64,000 nucleotides of DNA from Timema cristinae (taxonomy: Eukaryota; Arthropoda; Insecta; Phasmatodea; Timematidae): contig JBCFYV010011135.1 of the NCBI GenBank assembly GCA_039000515.1, positions 12,818,468 through 12,882,467 of the forward strand, given 5' to 3'. The notes beneath the pieces are model-generated. The model made no database searches. It was not told where the DNA came from and saw only the letters and a list, made by a program, of their open reading frames with translations. Every line of letters starts with the position of its first letter. Position 1 is the first letter of the stretch. Shown piece by piece: positions 21,841 to 33,335 of the stretch. The position numbers and the translations under genes were made by a program.

Positions 21841-22274
21841 TTAAAACTGAGAGAGAAATTACAACCTGTAGTCCACACGGGAATAGAACCTGAGAAAACT
21901 TTTTAAAGTTAGGTTAGGAAACGAAATGAACCAGGAGAGGAGAATTGGTATACACTGACAAAGGTCTGGGTTTGGTTACTGTGTCCAGGTTGTCATGTTT
22001 CACTTGATTGAATTCTATTTAGCTATCAGGACTGATACTTTGGAAAAGCATCACGTATAAGTTAGTAAGAGAGATGTATTTAATAATAATAATCTAAATA
22101 ATGATAGTCGTTCCCGGTGGTAATACGTCGGAACATCTATATATGCTATGACGTAGGTCTATTACTGGAGTGTTTTACAAAAAATACATGTGGATTTACG
22201 AGTGTATTTTTAGTTTATGCAAATATATTTTTGAAGACTCAAGAATTGAAACCCGTTTTAAATAAGTATAGTAT

Positions 22275-22690
22275 ACATGATGAAAAAAAAAAAAAAATTG
22301 AATGTCTCAAAACAAGATGCTTAGGAAGAACTTTGGTTCAAAAAGAGATAGAATAGTGGTGAGGGGATGAAGTTACATAATAATGAGCTGCATAATATGT
22401 ACTCATTAAAAGAAAATGTTAGGATAATCACGTGTAGTAAATTACGGTGGGCAGGACATGCATTGCGAATGGAAGATTCTAGAACAGTGTCCAGGGTATT
22501 GATTGGTAAACACAATGGGAAGAGACCATTGGAAATACCTGGACCTTGATCTAAGGGAAATGGGGTGTAATGAGGTGGATTGGATAGAACTAGCTCAAGA
22601 TAGGGATAGGTGGCGTACTTTAGTAAGTGCAGCAATGCACTTTAGAGTTCCTGATCCCTTAGAATACGTAAAGATCTTACCATTGACGAA
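22275..22690 (+). pseudogene. LINE-2 3' fragment
   Basis: Begins with KTRCLGRTLVQKEIE (FENKxLRRILGPxR-like), continues LRWAGHALRMEDSRTVSRVL and GKRPLEIPG, then the shifted frame EVDWIELAQDRDRWRTLVS. This is the best-preserved LINE-2 end in the window, still with frameshifts. Confidence 0.82.
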
Positions 22691-24470
22691 AAAAAGTTTC
22701 TTCTTTACGGGGAAAGGTAAGGGGGGAATGTAACTAATCAAAGTTATTAATTCTATAACTTTCTAAGATGGCAAATCTTAGGGTTATCTACAATATTAAA
22801 AAGACGTGATTGTCTGTGTGTCTGTTTGTGTGAGATGCCCAGCCAAATCTACGGCACGCAGAGATCTGAAATATTTAACAGAGGTGGATGGAAGGGGGTC
22901 CAAATGCACCTCGAAGCTGGATTTTTAAATTTTCAATTAGCTTTTTAGTTAGGTTTATAATTACGTTTAGGAGATAACTGTAATAAAAATATGCTGCATC
23001 CTCCTCGGGGAAAAAAAATGTGTATGAAATCGACAAGGAGAAAACAGAAAAAGACAACACGTTTCAGAGATAACATTCTATTTTGAAACTGTAGATGGCA
23101 GCACATGGCAATGCATATCTGTAGATGGTCACGAGCAACTCCGTATGGGATTGCTAGTTTTATAATAATTGAAACGTATTTAATTATCAAGTACTGCAGT
23201 AAAATTTATCCTATATAATAACACTTGTATTTACTATCACGTCTTACTATATCTCTAGGTTATCCACATTCAATCTAAATATTTAAAAACTTATCGGGGG
23301 AGGGGGGGGATGTAAATGATAAATATGAATTTTGAAAGACATTCAACATCCCAAATCTTTATGGCTCTGTATAAAAGTTCACACCATTTGAGTATTTTCT
23401 TTTTACAAGTAATCCATGTACCACCGATTTAAACAAAAGCCAAGCAAGCTCTCAGTTCATTATCCTGTAGTTTTATCAAAAATACACCATTTTTCAGAGG
23501 TTCCCTTATTTGGGGCTGATGAAAATTCCTTTTTCAGTTAGTATCTGTTGAATTGAGAAAAATACGTATGCAAGATAGGTGAATCCACTTCCTATTTTAT
23601 CTCATGCCTTAAAATAATGTCTTCACTAAGCCAAACCTTTAAAGGCCCGTTGACACGGTGTTAGTGGACTAATGCAAGTTTACTACCATTATCTTACTAA
23701 CATACTAGTTGTGTTTATACGCATTTTTTACTTGTATTAATACCGCATCTAAAAACATGGCTGAAAATGAAGTGGTAAAAACTGGTCTCTTTATTGGAAC
23801 CATTTTAATTCCTTAATACATTAAAATATATTTCGGTTGATCTCAAATAATTTTTATATTATTTTGCTTGATTTGTTAACTCTCTTAGCATACATGGTAA
23901 ATAGATTTAAACTCAATAAGGTCAATAAATTCCAATAAACCAGACTAGTTGGGCATTTTTTTAAATAGGCCTAACTGAGGTTTTTTAAATCCTGTTTTAA
24001 ATGTCGGTATACTAATAACAAAATATCCTGTTAAATATTAAATGTTAGCTAGCCCTAAAATATTATTTAAAAATAATAATTAATTTGTCGATTGGTTTAG
24101 ATATAAATTATCTGGTTTGCTATGAGACAATAATATGATGTTGTGTATCTACTCAAGTTGCCAAAGCATTACTACAAAGTGTTTGAAGTGTATGGGCTGA
24201 ACATTATTAATTAAAACCTATACAGACTGGTTAAAGTGTCAAATATGAAGATTGGCGTGCTTGCCGGTGATTTCACGTGAAAACCGCTGGCTATCCATAG
24301 CTTACTTGCCGATAACACGAATACTATGTTGCCAGAACTAATCATGGCATTACAATTTTGTATTAAATTTTGTGATTTTATATTAAAATAATACACATGC
24401 CACGTTGATAAGTAGGAAATAATAGTTTGATAAAATTATTTAAAACATTTGTTTACCGATATTAAATAAT
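22691..24470. other. Intergenic DNA, nothing recognised
   Basis: Several ORFs of about 60-80 codons occur on the minus strand (for example 22945-23190) but carry no domain and are low complexity. No repeat family recognised. Confidence 0.4.
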
Positions 24471-24479
24471 ATCTCTCAC

Positions 24480-25281
24480 AAAGCACACTTTCAATATGCT
24501 CGTAGCTAAAATTAGGGGGGGTGCTGCTAACACGGGAAGCAAAACAGTGCATTTTATACTTCACAGCCGCAAAGCTAACTTTTCTGTTGGTACCATTCAT
24601 AATTAAAGTTACGAATATATTTCTTGTTGTTGCTTTTGCCTGGCTGAGATATTAGAATATCAGGTGTTGAACGACTTATTTTCTTAACTGTAACTTTCTC
24701 ATTGAGAGATAGTTGTGAAAACTTAAGCTGTTGAAGTTCACTTACAGTCACAGAACTTGTTTCTTGGGGATGCAAGGCCATGGTTAAAGTTTTCTTTTAA
24801 ATAAAATAACCGAAAAAAAAATGAATCAAATAGAATAGCAGGAAGCAGAATAATAATCTAACTCTACACTCTTCTACACTTGATCACATTCAAGAATATG
24901 GTACACGGTTTTTAAGCACAAAGCTGAGTAAAAAAAACTTCCTTCCAACATCACGCCAGTCCGGCACTGCGAGAGCAACAGTGCTCTCTCTAATTAGTAG
25001 TCCCGCCTTCCTCCCCACCCCCTTCCTATGTGCGCATGCGCACAAAAGTCAAACACCACGTCGCTGGCACTGTGAAGCGCACAGTCCCATACAAATATTT
25101 TTGTATCTTTTTCACAAACTGTGGGATGGCTACTGAAGTACTAACATTAAGCTTAAGGAATATATATATTGTACTACAAAAATAAAGAAGGAATTAAAGA
25201 AAAAAGGACTCATTATATTAAATGTTATTGATGATATCAAGTGGAACTAGGGTTGCTGCAGTTTCGCACAAGTCACCACTG
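24480..25281 (-). mobile_element. hAT relic with TTF/ZMYM-type transposase start
   Basis: The outer end CAGTGGTGACTTGTGCG (complement at 25281) is a hAT-type terminal repeat. About 500 bp inside, ATG 24781 opens a frame ending NFNYEWYQQKS, a TAG stop, then LCGCEV, a stop, NALFCFPC. This corresponds to the WLCG...LFCFPC zinc-binding region of TTF-type zinc fingers in hAT transposases. At least three stops, and the rest of the transposase is absent. Confidence 0.7.
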
Positions 25282-25568
25282 ATAAATTGTATATTTAAAA
25301 AATGAAGATCTTTCCTTAGAAAACCTAGAAAACACAGGAAATGTTATATTAAGAAAATAGTGGCAACCCTGGTAGATACATTTGACACATAGTAATAAAA
25401 AATGATAATGCTCGCCTCTCACAAAGTCAATGTTTGTCCATCCCATAAATAAAGGGGTTGGTGACATATTTTGGCTTCGCTCGACTAATAAACTTATCAA
25501 AGTTCCCACGATCATTTTTTCTCTCCACTCTAGCTTTGATTTTTTTTTGTCCATACATCTTTAATTTA

Positions 25569-25792
25569 AAAAGTCAAACACCACGCTGCTGGCACTGTGA
25601 AGCACACAGTTCCATACAAATATTTTTGTATCTTTTCCATAAACTGGGGGATGGTTACTGAAGTACTGACATTAAGGTTAAGTAATATATATTGTACTAC
25701 AAAAATAAATAAAGAATTAAATTTTTATCGATAATATCAAGTGAAAATAGGGGGTGCTGCAGTTCCGCAGTGCATATAACGAGCCACCACTA
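25569..25792 (-). mobile_element. Second hAT 5' end in tandem
   Basis: Matches 25047-25281 over about 230 bp (GTCAAACACCACG, GGCACTGTGAAGC, GTACTACAAAAATAAA, GGGGTGCTGCAG), ending in the complement of TAGTGGTGGCTCGTT. Two head regions of the same family lie in the same orientation 520 bp apart. Confidence 0.7.
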
Positions 25793-26479
25793 ATTATATT
25801 TATGTTAAATGTATTATTAAATTGTGAGTAAGACCGGTCATTATACTTCCTGTCTCTCATAGTAATTTGTTGATTTCTTTCACTCTTAGCACCTTTTCAA
25901 ATATTCGGTAACTAAACATAGTTTATGCATTCAAAACACCTGTTCATAAGTAATCGTGTAGCCTATTTGTCATTGTGTTTCACACTTACCAACTAATTTA
26001 ATAGTTATACATATTTATTGAAAACATTTAAAACTCTCATTTATAAGTTTTTGCCATTTTGTCAATGTTGTGTACGCTATTATTCTTAGCATTATTAAAA
26101 ATGGATAAAACGTATCGAAGAAAACATCCTTCTAGACCCAATAAAAAACGGAGATCTTTGGTTTTAAAAAATTGGCAAGAATATCAACTAAAATAATGTG
26201 TTGCTGAATAAAATAGATTGTGTATACAGCCAGAATGACAACAATGAATGCAATCTTGATGATTATGGATTGATAGTTTAAAACATTACACCAACACATG
26301 AAAATTGCTATGATCAAAACTTTGACAACACTGGTGAAAGGATTATTGAGATTTCATATTTTTTGAAAGCATTCAGTTCATTGACACAACATGGTCCATG
26401 GTCCGGGAGTGGACTACTCTAAATAGCTTCCATGAATAAAATTTAAATGTAAATATATTCTTATGAAAATACTCAGTGT

Positions 26480-27965
26480 CAGTGGTGGTGGAACTGAGAT
26501 GTAAGGGGGGCACTGCCCCTGGGACAAATTAGTCCCCTGGAAAGATTTTACGCCCCCCTAGATACATTTCAAATCCACCTAAATTGCCTTAAATAAAATT
26601 ACAAGTGATTTCTAGCTGCATTAAATTTCTAAAAATTGTATGGAGAAGACCATTCCAGATAGCTTCTAGAGTCGTGTAGCTAGAGGTAAAAAAATACAAT
26701 CGATGAGCACTCTAAATAGCTTCAAGGGCCATCTAAATAAATAAATCCAGGCGAGGGTCGCTCCATATAAGTTTTAGATTGTTGTAAATTTGAATATATT
26801 TCTTGCGATAAGCACTACTAATAGTTTTCGAAACATCTGCTAGAGGCATCTACTTATAAACTCAGAAGAGGGTCATTTCAAATAGTTTCTAAGCAGATAC
26901 AATTTTCAAAATATTGTCGAGCGAAGACCACTTCAAATAGATTTTAAAGGTATATCAATTTCGAGAAAAATTCAGGCGAGGGGCAATCTAAATAACTCTT
27001 AAAAACAACCAAATTTAAAAACATTTCAGGAGGAAGACCCCTTCAAATAGCTTTTAGAAAATCTAAAATAAAAAAACTCTGACTGAGGACTTTTTAAATT
27101 AGCTTCTAGACTCTAGAGGCATCACAAATTTAAAAACTTCTGGAAGGAGAACTACTTCAAATAGCTTCTAGGAGAATCAAAATTAAAAAAAAATATATCT
27201 GAGAGAGGACTTCTCTAAATAGCTTTTAAAAAAGTATAATTTCCGTAAATTTAGATTAGGACCACTCCAAATTGTTAACAGCTAAAGTGGGGAGTGGGAT
27301 GGAGGGGAACGTGATTGCCTCTTCTGGAATAAATTAGATGTATTTCACACCTTCTGATATTCTCAAAATTGAAGCTGAAAAACATGCATCAAACTACAAA
27401 TAGCTTCTAAGGGTTTTCAATTTCTTTTTTTAATGTGCCAGGTAAAAGACCACTCTAAATAGTTTATGTAGGTATCGCATTTGAAAAATTTTCTGGGATG
27501 GGTGTGAATAAATTATAAATGCAAATAATGTGTTTTTTTAAATTAGGCAATAACAATTCCAAATATCTTCTAAAAGTATTCAATCTAAGAAAATGTCAAG
27601 GTGAGTATAGTTCCAAATAGAACCTAAATATATAGAATATTTAAAGAAAACTGCTGAAGAAGACCACTTTAAAATTTTCTAGAGGTATCTAGTTGTCAAA
27701 ACAAATTAAGGTCAAGATCACTCTAAATTGTTTCAAGGGGCATACAAATTTCAAATATTTTTAGGGGAAAACATCTTTAAATAGTTTTAAATGAATCCGA
27801 TATTTAAAATTCAATATAAGATTTACTCAAAATTGATTCTAAATGCATATAATTTTCAAAAATTTGCTGAAGTAGGACCGCTCAAATAACTTATAAAAGC
27901 AATCAAATTTCAAAAAAATTCTGGAGAAGACTACTAAAAAAAACAATTCCAATCCTTCACCACTG
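26480..27965. mobile_element. hAT-like non-autonomous element filled with degenerate 65-bp repeats
   Basis: Outer ends CAGTGGTGGTGGAACTG and the complement of CAGTGGTGAAGGATTGG form inverted termini. The 8-bp flanks CTCAGTGT and CTCAGGAC share CTCAG. The interior is a worn array with a period of about 65 bp around phrases such as CACTCTAAATAGCTTCTAGA and ATTTCAAAAATTTC and GGAGAAGACCA. No coding. Old, with most units diverged. Confidence 0.55.
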
Positions 27966-28394
27966 CTCAGGACCATCACAGAATTTTAACATTCTCAACT
28001 GAATTTCTAGACAGGTATGAACATTTATAGAGCATGGCGTTTATAATATTTTCTTCGATGAGACTTACTGCAAAATTTTAAAGACATTTAAGGAACTTAA
28101 TTAAAATCCTATCAGTTAAATAAAGACCAGTATTTCGATGCTAAGACAACAGCTAGGAAAATAAATACTTTTCAGAAATAAAGAAAAATGGATTTCACGT
28201 AAATGTGTCAATTCCTTAGTTCAAGGTACTGTCGAGATTTTTTTTTTCAAGTGTTATGACCGAAGATAATATGCTTAAATTTTACATTGACATTGCTGAT
28301 TTCCGTTTTATCAAGTTTTGTTCTTTGTTTTAAGGAATTAGAAGGAGAAATAAGGTTTTTATTTTAAAAAAATGCGTCTTTTAGTACACTTTAA

Positions 28395-28500
28395 ACACCC
28401 CTTGCACATTCAGGAATGAGATTTGAGCCCTATTTCTCCGTTAACAGCATGACAATTTAACACGAGAGTGATGCCTTAGACCATTCGACAACTGAAATGG
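28395..28500 (-). mobile_element. SINE-B head fragment, degraded
   Basis: Minus-strand fragment with a B-box-like GAGATTTGAGCCC complement and the head phrase ACACGAGAGTGATGCCTTAGAC also seen near 43250 and 56345. Confidence 0.45.
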
Positions 28501-29167
28501 GTATCAATCCTTAATTTTTTTGTCTATACTTAGCACCCATACTTTATATAAGCAAATAGTAGTAAAGTTCCACGTCAACTTTGGTTTGTAAAATACATTT
28601 TATACAATAATTAATATCTGTCTTATTGAAAAGTACATAATTCATTAATGAATTAAACACCTTTGGTTTGGGCTTGTTTTGTTTAGTGATGACTGGTGTG
28701 GGAAGGTCTTGTGTGTCATCAGGAACAAAGGTAACAGATGGGAGGGGCCTAACTAACTCTTGGCTCCACCCCTCTATAGTTCAATATTCCATTCAGAGAT
28801 AGCCCTAGTAACAAGGGGAGAGGTTCTAGCGTAACAACCTTTAAGCAGATAACAAATTACTCGATAATCAAGCTTTGGATTATAAATATTTGTATAGTAA
28901 ATTGGTCTTAAAGTATTTAAAAATCAGAACTTTTATAAAAAGTCAAAAGGCTGGGTTATTACATTTTTTATTTTGTGTCAAAAATATTCAATATTAGCAT
29001 ATTTTCACAAATGATAAAAATAAAGTTAGTAAAAAAAGTTAGAAGCAGGTCTGACTTTTACATTCTTCCTTTACAAAATAAAACAAGTCCCTTGCTCCTG
29101 CGATATATTTAATAGGCTGTATATGTTACGTAAGTTTGTCATAAAAACCAGCAAATACATCGATATG
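28501..29167. other. Intergenic DNA, nothing recognised
   Basis: No exon or clear repeat. 28700-28830 is locally G-rich (GGAAGGTCTTGTG, GGGGCCTAAC) without an assignable structure. Confidence 0.4.
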
Positions 29168-29402
29168 AAATGGGATCTTAATACCTGTTCAGGCTATACG
29201 CCTATGTAATAACTGTTCAAATGTGTTAGGCATGAAATATATTGAGTTTAGAGAAGGTGCACTCGCATTTTCGTGGAGTGAGATTGGAAACCCATTTGGG
29301 AAAAACAACCCTCAATGCATCTGATCAAGCTCGAACCCTGATTGGCCTGTCATTGGCAGCCAGTTTATTGTGATAATGACGCCTTCGTCCATGCAGCCAC
29401 AA
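29168..29402 (-). mobile_element. SINE-B copy
   Basis: Minus orientation with tail complement TACCTGTTCAGGCTATACGC, the body phrase CGCATTTTCGTGGAGTGAGA, a diverged B box near 29325, and a head ending near 29402. Confidence 0.75.
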
Positions 29403-30440
29403 AAACGGGTGGCACGTCAGTTGATCACCGTTATTTAACAATTAGCTTTTTTTTTTAGCTACATCACATAATTATAATTAGTTACCATAAACTTAGCTAT
29501 GGCCACTATAATCTGATAGACAACTGACAACAAAACGAAGTTTAATTGCTAGTGCTGAGCTCTTGTTGCCAATTAAATATAAGGCGCATAGTTTGGATCA
29601 CATCCAAATTGATATCAAGTTGCCACTGCCTTTTAAAATGTAGTAGCATAACAAACTATTTAAACTAATATAAACGTTAGTGTTCCATTTGTGCTCCTCA
29701 TTAGAGAGGAGTTTTGGTCATGTAAGCTTCGCCATAAATAAAAATACAACCACAAATTATCATAAATTTGAACTATAAATGTTAATATTTACATGCTTCA
29801 CACACTAAGTACTTGATATGTAGTAAGATACTATTTGAAATTTATTGGAGCTCACACTAGTGGGTACGTCGTCTAAGTTGTTATACTCACGCTTCACTTA
29901 GTTGCAGTAAAGAAAGAGTCAAAATCATTTCCCAACATAAGGTTATCGCTTTGTTTCTTTCATCCTTACACCATGAAAATGCAGAAGCATGTCCTTTGAA
30001 TGATCCTTATTATTCATGTTTACTTAAATTATTGTTATTAGTATTATTATTATTGACATTTTCATAATGACGTTGACACTTCTGCCAAGTAGAGCAACAG
30101 CCGAAAGATCAAGCGTTCTATACTCATTGTAGCGAACAGTTTGAAACCATTTTTCGCCACTCGCACTTTATTTACGTGAATAGGATAATGATTCGTCAGA
30201 TGGTATAAAAGTAAGTATAACCACATGTTTTTGAGAAGAGAATTGGAAATTAATAAGCAAATGTAGAAAAATGGACTGGGATCTGAGGCACAACTTAAAT
30301 TCACCAGCCACCCAAAACAGATTAAACAGACATATTTATTCACTGACGGCAGTTCTGAATCCTTTAAGAAAACTATCAACACGTTGAATTCAACTTAATA
30401 TGTGATGTTATTCCCAAATAAATCGAGCACTGATGAAATT
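29403..30440. other. Intergenic DNA with a possible hAT C-terminal scrap
   Basis: Mostly unrecognised. Near 30077-30130 a plus-strand frame reads LLPSRATAERSS, like the ATAERSF motif of the hAT dimerisation domain, but the match is short. The opposite-strand 106-codon ORF (30062-30382) has no family resemblance. Confidence 0.3.
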
Positions 30441-30445
30441 GTTAT

Positions 30446-30990
30446 GTTAATGTAGCACTAATGATTGCACTAATGAGAAATTTGTGTTTAATGAGTAACA
30501 CTAACGTAGTACTAACGATCGCATTAGGTTTTGTCGTTAGTGCTGCGATGGGAAATGATAAGCGGGGCCAGGATGAAGTCAGCTTGGCCCCGCCAGATAA
30601 TTTTGGCTTATAATTTCCACAATAATGTAGCACTAATGAAATGTTTATGTTCGATGACTAGCACTAACGATTGCATTAGGTGTTGTCACTAGTTATGTAC
30701 CGTATGATGGTGGATTGAGGCCAGGTTGACTTCAACTTGGCCCCTCACAATGATTTTGGACTATAGCTATTACCAAAAGGTAGCACTAACGATTGTATGT
30801 CATTAGTGCTGAACAGCAAGATGGTGGGTGGGACCCTGTTAACGTCAACTTGGCCCCACCAAATGATTTTGGCTTATAACTTCCACAAAAATGTAGCACT
30901 GACGAAATGTTTGTGTTTATTGAGCAGCACTAACTTAACACTAACGTTTGCACTAGGTCTGGTTATTAATGCTTTCAAGGGCGTGGCCAA
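30446..30990. repeat. Tandem satellite, units of about 115-170 bp
   Basis: Three to four units, each with TTTTGGCTTATAACTTCCAC, TGTAGCACTAAYGAAATG, CACTAACGATTGCATTAGG and TTCAACTTGGCCCC. AGCACTAAC and GTTAGTGCT occur as inverted pairs, so units can fold. The ORFs here are repeat translations. Confidence 0.8.
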
Positions 30991-31059
30991 GTTTATGCAC
31001 CGGGTGTCCACAGCTGGGGGTGCTGTAATCAGCCGCCACAAGTTCAATCTTTGAAATAA

Positions 31060-31823
31060 AATATTAAGGAGGAAGAGGGTAAGGGTATTTGTCTACCTAC
31101 TCTAAATGTTAGAAACAAGTTCTTATATTCTCCGCTAGTTTCAGGTATTATCAAGTGAGTCAAACATGGAAGTTCCATTCAAAAATGTACTAAGTGAAGT
31201 GATGTGTTAAAGTGATTTACACCACGAGATGGATTCATCAAAAGTTTGAAAAACCAACCTCTTAGAGGAAATAATCAAACATCTGCTAGCTCACAACTAA
31301 GCCACCAGAAAATTTATATACATTTGAAACCTTAACACAGTAATATAAAAATTAAACAAATAATTACAAACTGCTTTATAAAAATGTTATTTTTAGATGT
31401 GTAAGTAATATTTAATTATTTAAAATGATTTCATGCGATTGTAATTTGAAATACTTACACTTTATTCTAAAATAAGCTATTAAGTCAAATATGAAAATCA
31501 ATACATAGAAATTATGGTTCTGGAAAATAAATTAATCAAATTTTTATCAGTTAAAACAGATTTTAAATCAAATTAGAAATTAAATATATATATATATATG
31601 TATATATATTTTTAAATCAAAACACCATTAGAATTAATCTTGCTGAGACAAAAACGTTTTCACAAAATAATCAGATGCACGATTCCCTTTAAGCCACCCT
31701 TGATCTAATTAGTATTAATAATAAATCTATAGTGAATATATAAAAATTTGCAGTTGCAGATTACATGAGCTGACGTATGAATATATTAATGTTTATCTAG
31801 TAGCTTGTCGAGGTTTCATATAA
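31060..31823. other. AT-rich intergenic DNA
   Basis: Nothing recognised apart from a short (TA)n run near 31585-31610. Confidence 0.45.
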
Positions 31824-32080
31824 TAATATAATATTTAGCACTGCGTCTTACTACCCGTTCGGGTTATACGCTCTAAGTGCTAATTACGTTAATGGATTTA
31901 TGAATTGGGAAGGTTGAATTAGAGGAAGTGAACCCGCATTTGCGTGGAGGGAGAGTGGAAAACCATTTAGTAAAACCACCCCCAGTTCACCCGACTGAGA
32001 TTCGAACCTCGATCTCCCCATCCTCAGCAGTCGAGCTCAACACGACTAGCGCGTTAGCCAACTACGCCACCAAGGCGGGT
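31824..32080 (-). mobile_element. SINE-B, full-length reference copy with TSD
   Basis: Flanked by the 14-bp duplication GAGGTTTCATATAA (31810-31823 and 32081-32094). On the minus strand it has a tRNA-like head with A box (TAGTTGGCTAACG) and B box (GAGGTTCGAATCTC), a body of about 150 bp, and the tail GCGTATAACCCGAACGGGTA then AGACGCAGTGCTAAA. Pol III transcription is expected from the boxes. Confidence 0.93.
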
Positions 32081-32394
32081 GAGGTTTCATATAAGCCCTT
32101 CTTATGAAAATTAGACTTATCTATAAATCAATGAAAGCAAAAGAACATTTGAACAATATATGGCGTCGTAACCAGTAGAGTATAAAAAAAGATCAATGAG
32201 AAGGGTAATGTGAGACATTTACATAGTGAAACTCGCATAACAACTTCAACTTTTGAATTTAAGACTGCATTATTAACGAAAAAACAAGCTTTGGAATTAA
32301 TTATCAATCCTGTCAAGCGATGGTGGTATGTTTGTGACATTGAAGTACATTATATTGTTATTTAAAAAAATAAAGTTGTGATACAAGAAATAAT

Positions 32395-32622
32395 TAATTA
32401 TTATTATTATTAGCACCGCGTCTTACTACCCATTCGGGTTATACGCACTTACGCTAATGTGTAATGGTAGGGTGATTGTGAGATGAAATGAAGGACCTAC
32501 AGTTTAACGTGGAATCCGAACCACGGTGGTGGCCTGGCATTCCCCACATTCACAAGATGTCTTGTCAGAGGTGAAGGAAGGGTTTGGCAATCAGATAAAT
32601 CTTTGCCGGGACCGAGGATTGA
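32395..32622 (-). mobile_element. SINE-A next to the CSP-2 promoter, with TSD
   Basis: Flanked by the 14-bp duplication ATACAAGAAATAAT (32381-32394 and 32623-32636). Truncated at the B box, with a short (TAA)n tail at its left. It lies 40 bp upstream of the CSP-2 TATA box, replacing or pushing away the original upstream region. Without a complete head it probably cannot drive pol III transcription. Confidence 0.93.
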
Positions 32623-32675
32623 ATACAAGAAATAATGTTTTAGGTACATTTGAAGGGTGAAATCCTTTCTGGGTC

Positions 32676-32684
32676 TATATAAAA
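32676..32684 (+). promoter_or_regulatory. CSP-2 TATA box
   Basis: TATATAAAA, followed about 30 bp later by CAGT (32705-32708), the arthropod initiator core, giving a predicted start near 32706 and a 5'UTR of about 11 nt. CSP-3 has the same layout. Confidence 0.8.
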
Positions 32685-32716
32685 GCCGTCATCTACGGAG
32701 AGTGCAGTATCACAAC

Positions 32717-32906
32717 ATGAAGTGCGTTCTCAGCCTTTGCGTCATCGTGGTCTTCCTTGGACTCGCCCAATCAAAGGAGAAGTACACCACAAAGTACGAC
32801 AACGTGGACCTGGACGAGATCCTTAACAACGACAGATTGCTTAACGGATACGTCAAGTGCCTTATGGATGACGGGCCATGTACTGCTGATGCCAAGGAGC
32901 TTAAAG
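32717..32906 (+). CDS. CSP-2, exon 1 (chemosensory protein)
   Basis: Encodes residues 1-63 and the first base of codon 64. [19 protein letters not shown] is a secretion signal (predicted cleavage after residue 19). The mature N-terminus [17 protein letters not shown] is the classic CSP motif, followed by [18 protein letters not shown]. Cysteines 48 and 55 give CX6C. The exon ends AAAG/GTAATG, a phase-1 donor at the conserved CSP position after ELK. This ATG is chosen because it starts the signal peptide 11 nt after the predicted initiator; an in-frame upstream ATG at 32657 lies before the TATA box. With exon 2 the protein is 119 residues. CSPs are soluble carriers in sensillum lymph and other secretions. 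Confidence 0.96.
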
Positions 32907-33335
32907 GTAATGAAACATTCTGGCACTCTTTTATGCTCCATAGGTAGTCAAACTCTCTTCTGGAGCTCACTGAACACTGCACGCTTGATACCAAATAAAT
33001 CAAAGGTAATGATACATTCTTACATTCCGTTATGTTCTAAAGATACTACATCTGTACTCTGGAGCTCACTGAACTCTTCACTCCTGATACCAAATAAATC
33101 AAAGGTAATGATACATTCTTACATTCCTTTATGTTCTAAAGATCTGTACTCTGGAGTTCACTGAACACTGCACTCCTGATACCAAATAAATCAAAGGTAA
33201 TGATACATTCTTACATTCCTTTATGTTCTAAAGATCTGTACTCTGGAGCTCACTGAACACTGCACTCCTTATGACAATGAAATCAAAGGTAATTACACAT
33301 TTCTGCACTCCTTTATGTTCTAGAGATACACCAAC
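32893..33335 (+). repeat. Tandem array founded on the CSP-2 splice donor
   Basis: Units of 92-99 bp, with AAAGGTAATG at 32903 (the real junction), 33002, 33101, 33193 and AAAGGTAATT at 33285. Each unit copies about 30 nt of the exon end (TGCACTCCTGATACC against TGTACTGCTGATGCC in the exon), the donor and about 40 nt of intron. The copies contain an in-frame stop (TAA), so use of a later donor would truncate the protein. Confidence 0.9.

Noticed and set aside
30062..30382. 106-codon minus-strand ORF as a membrane protein
   Set aside because: Hydrophobic composition follows from AT-rich sequence; no domain, and the other strand carries a faint hAT-like scrap.
32757..33164. 135-codon ORF overlapping CSP-2 exon 1
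   Set aside because: It is an alternative frame of the CSP-2 exon continuing into the intronic tandem array.
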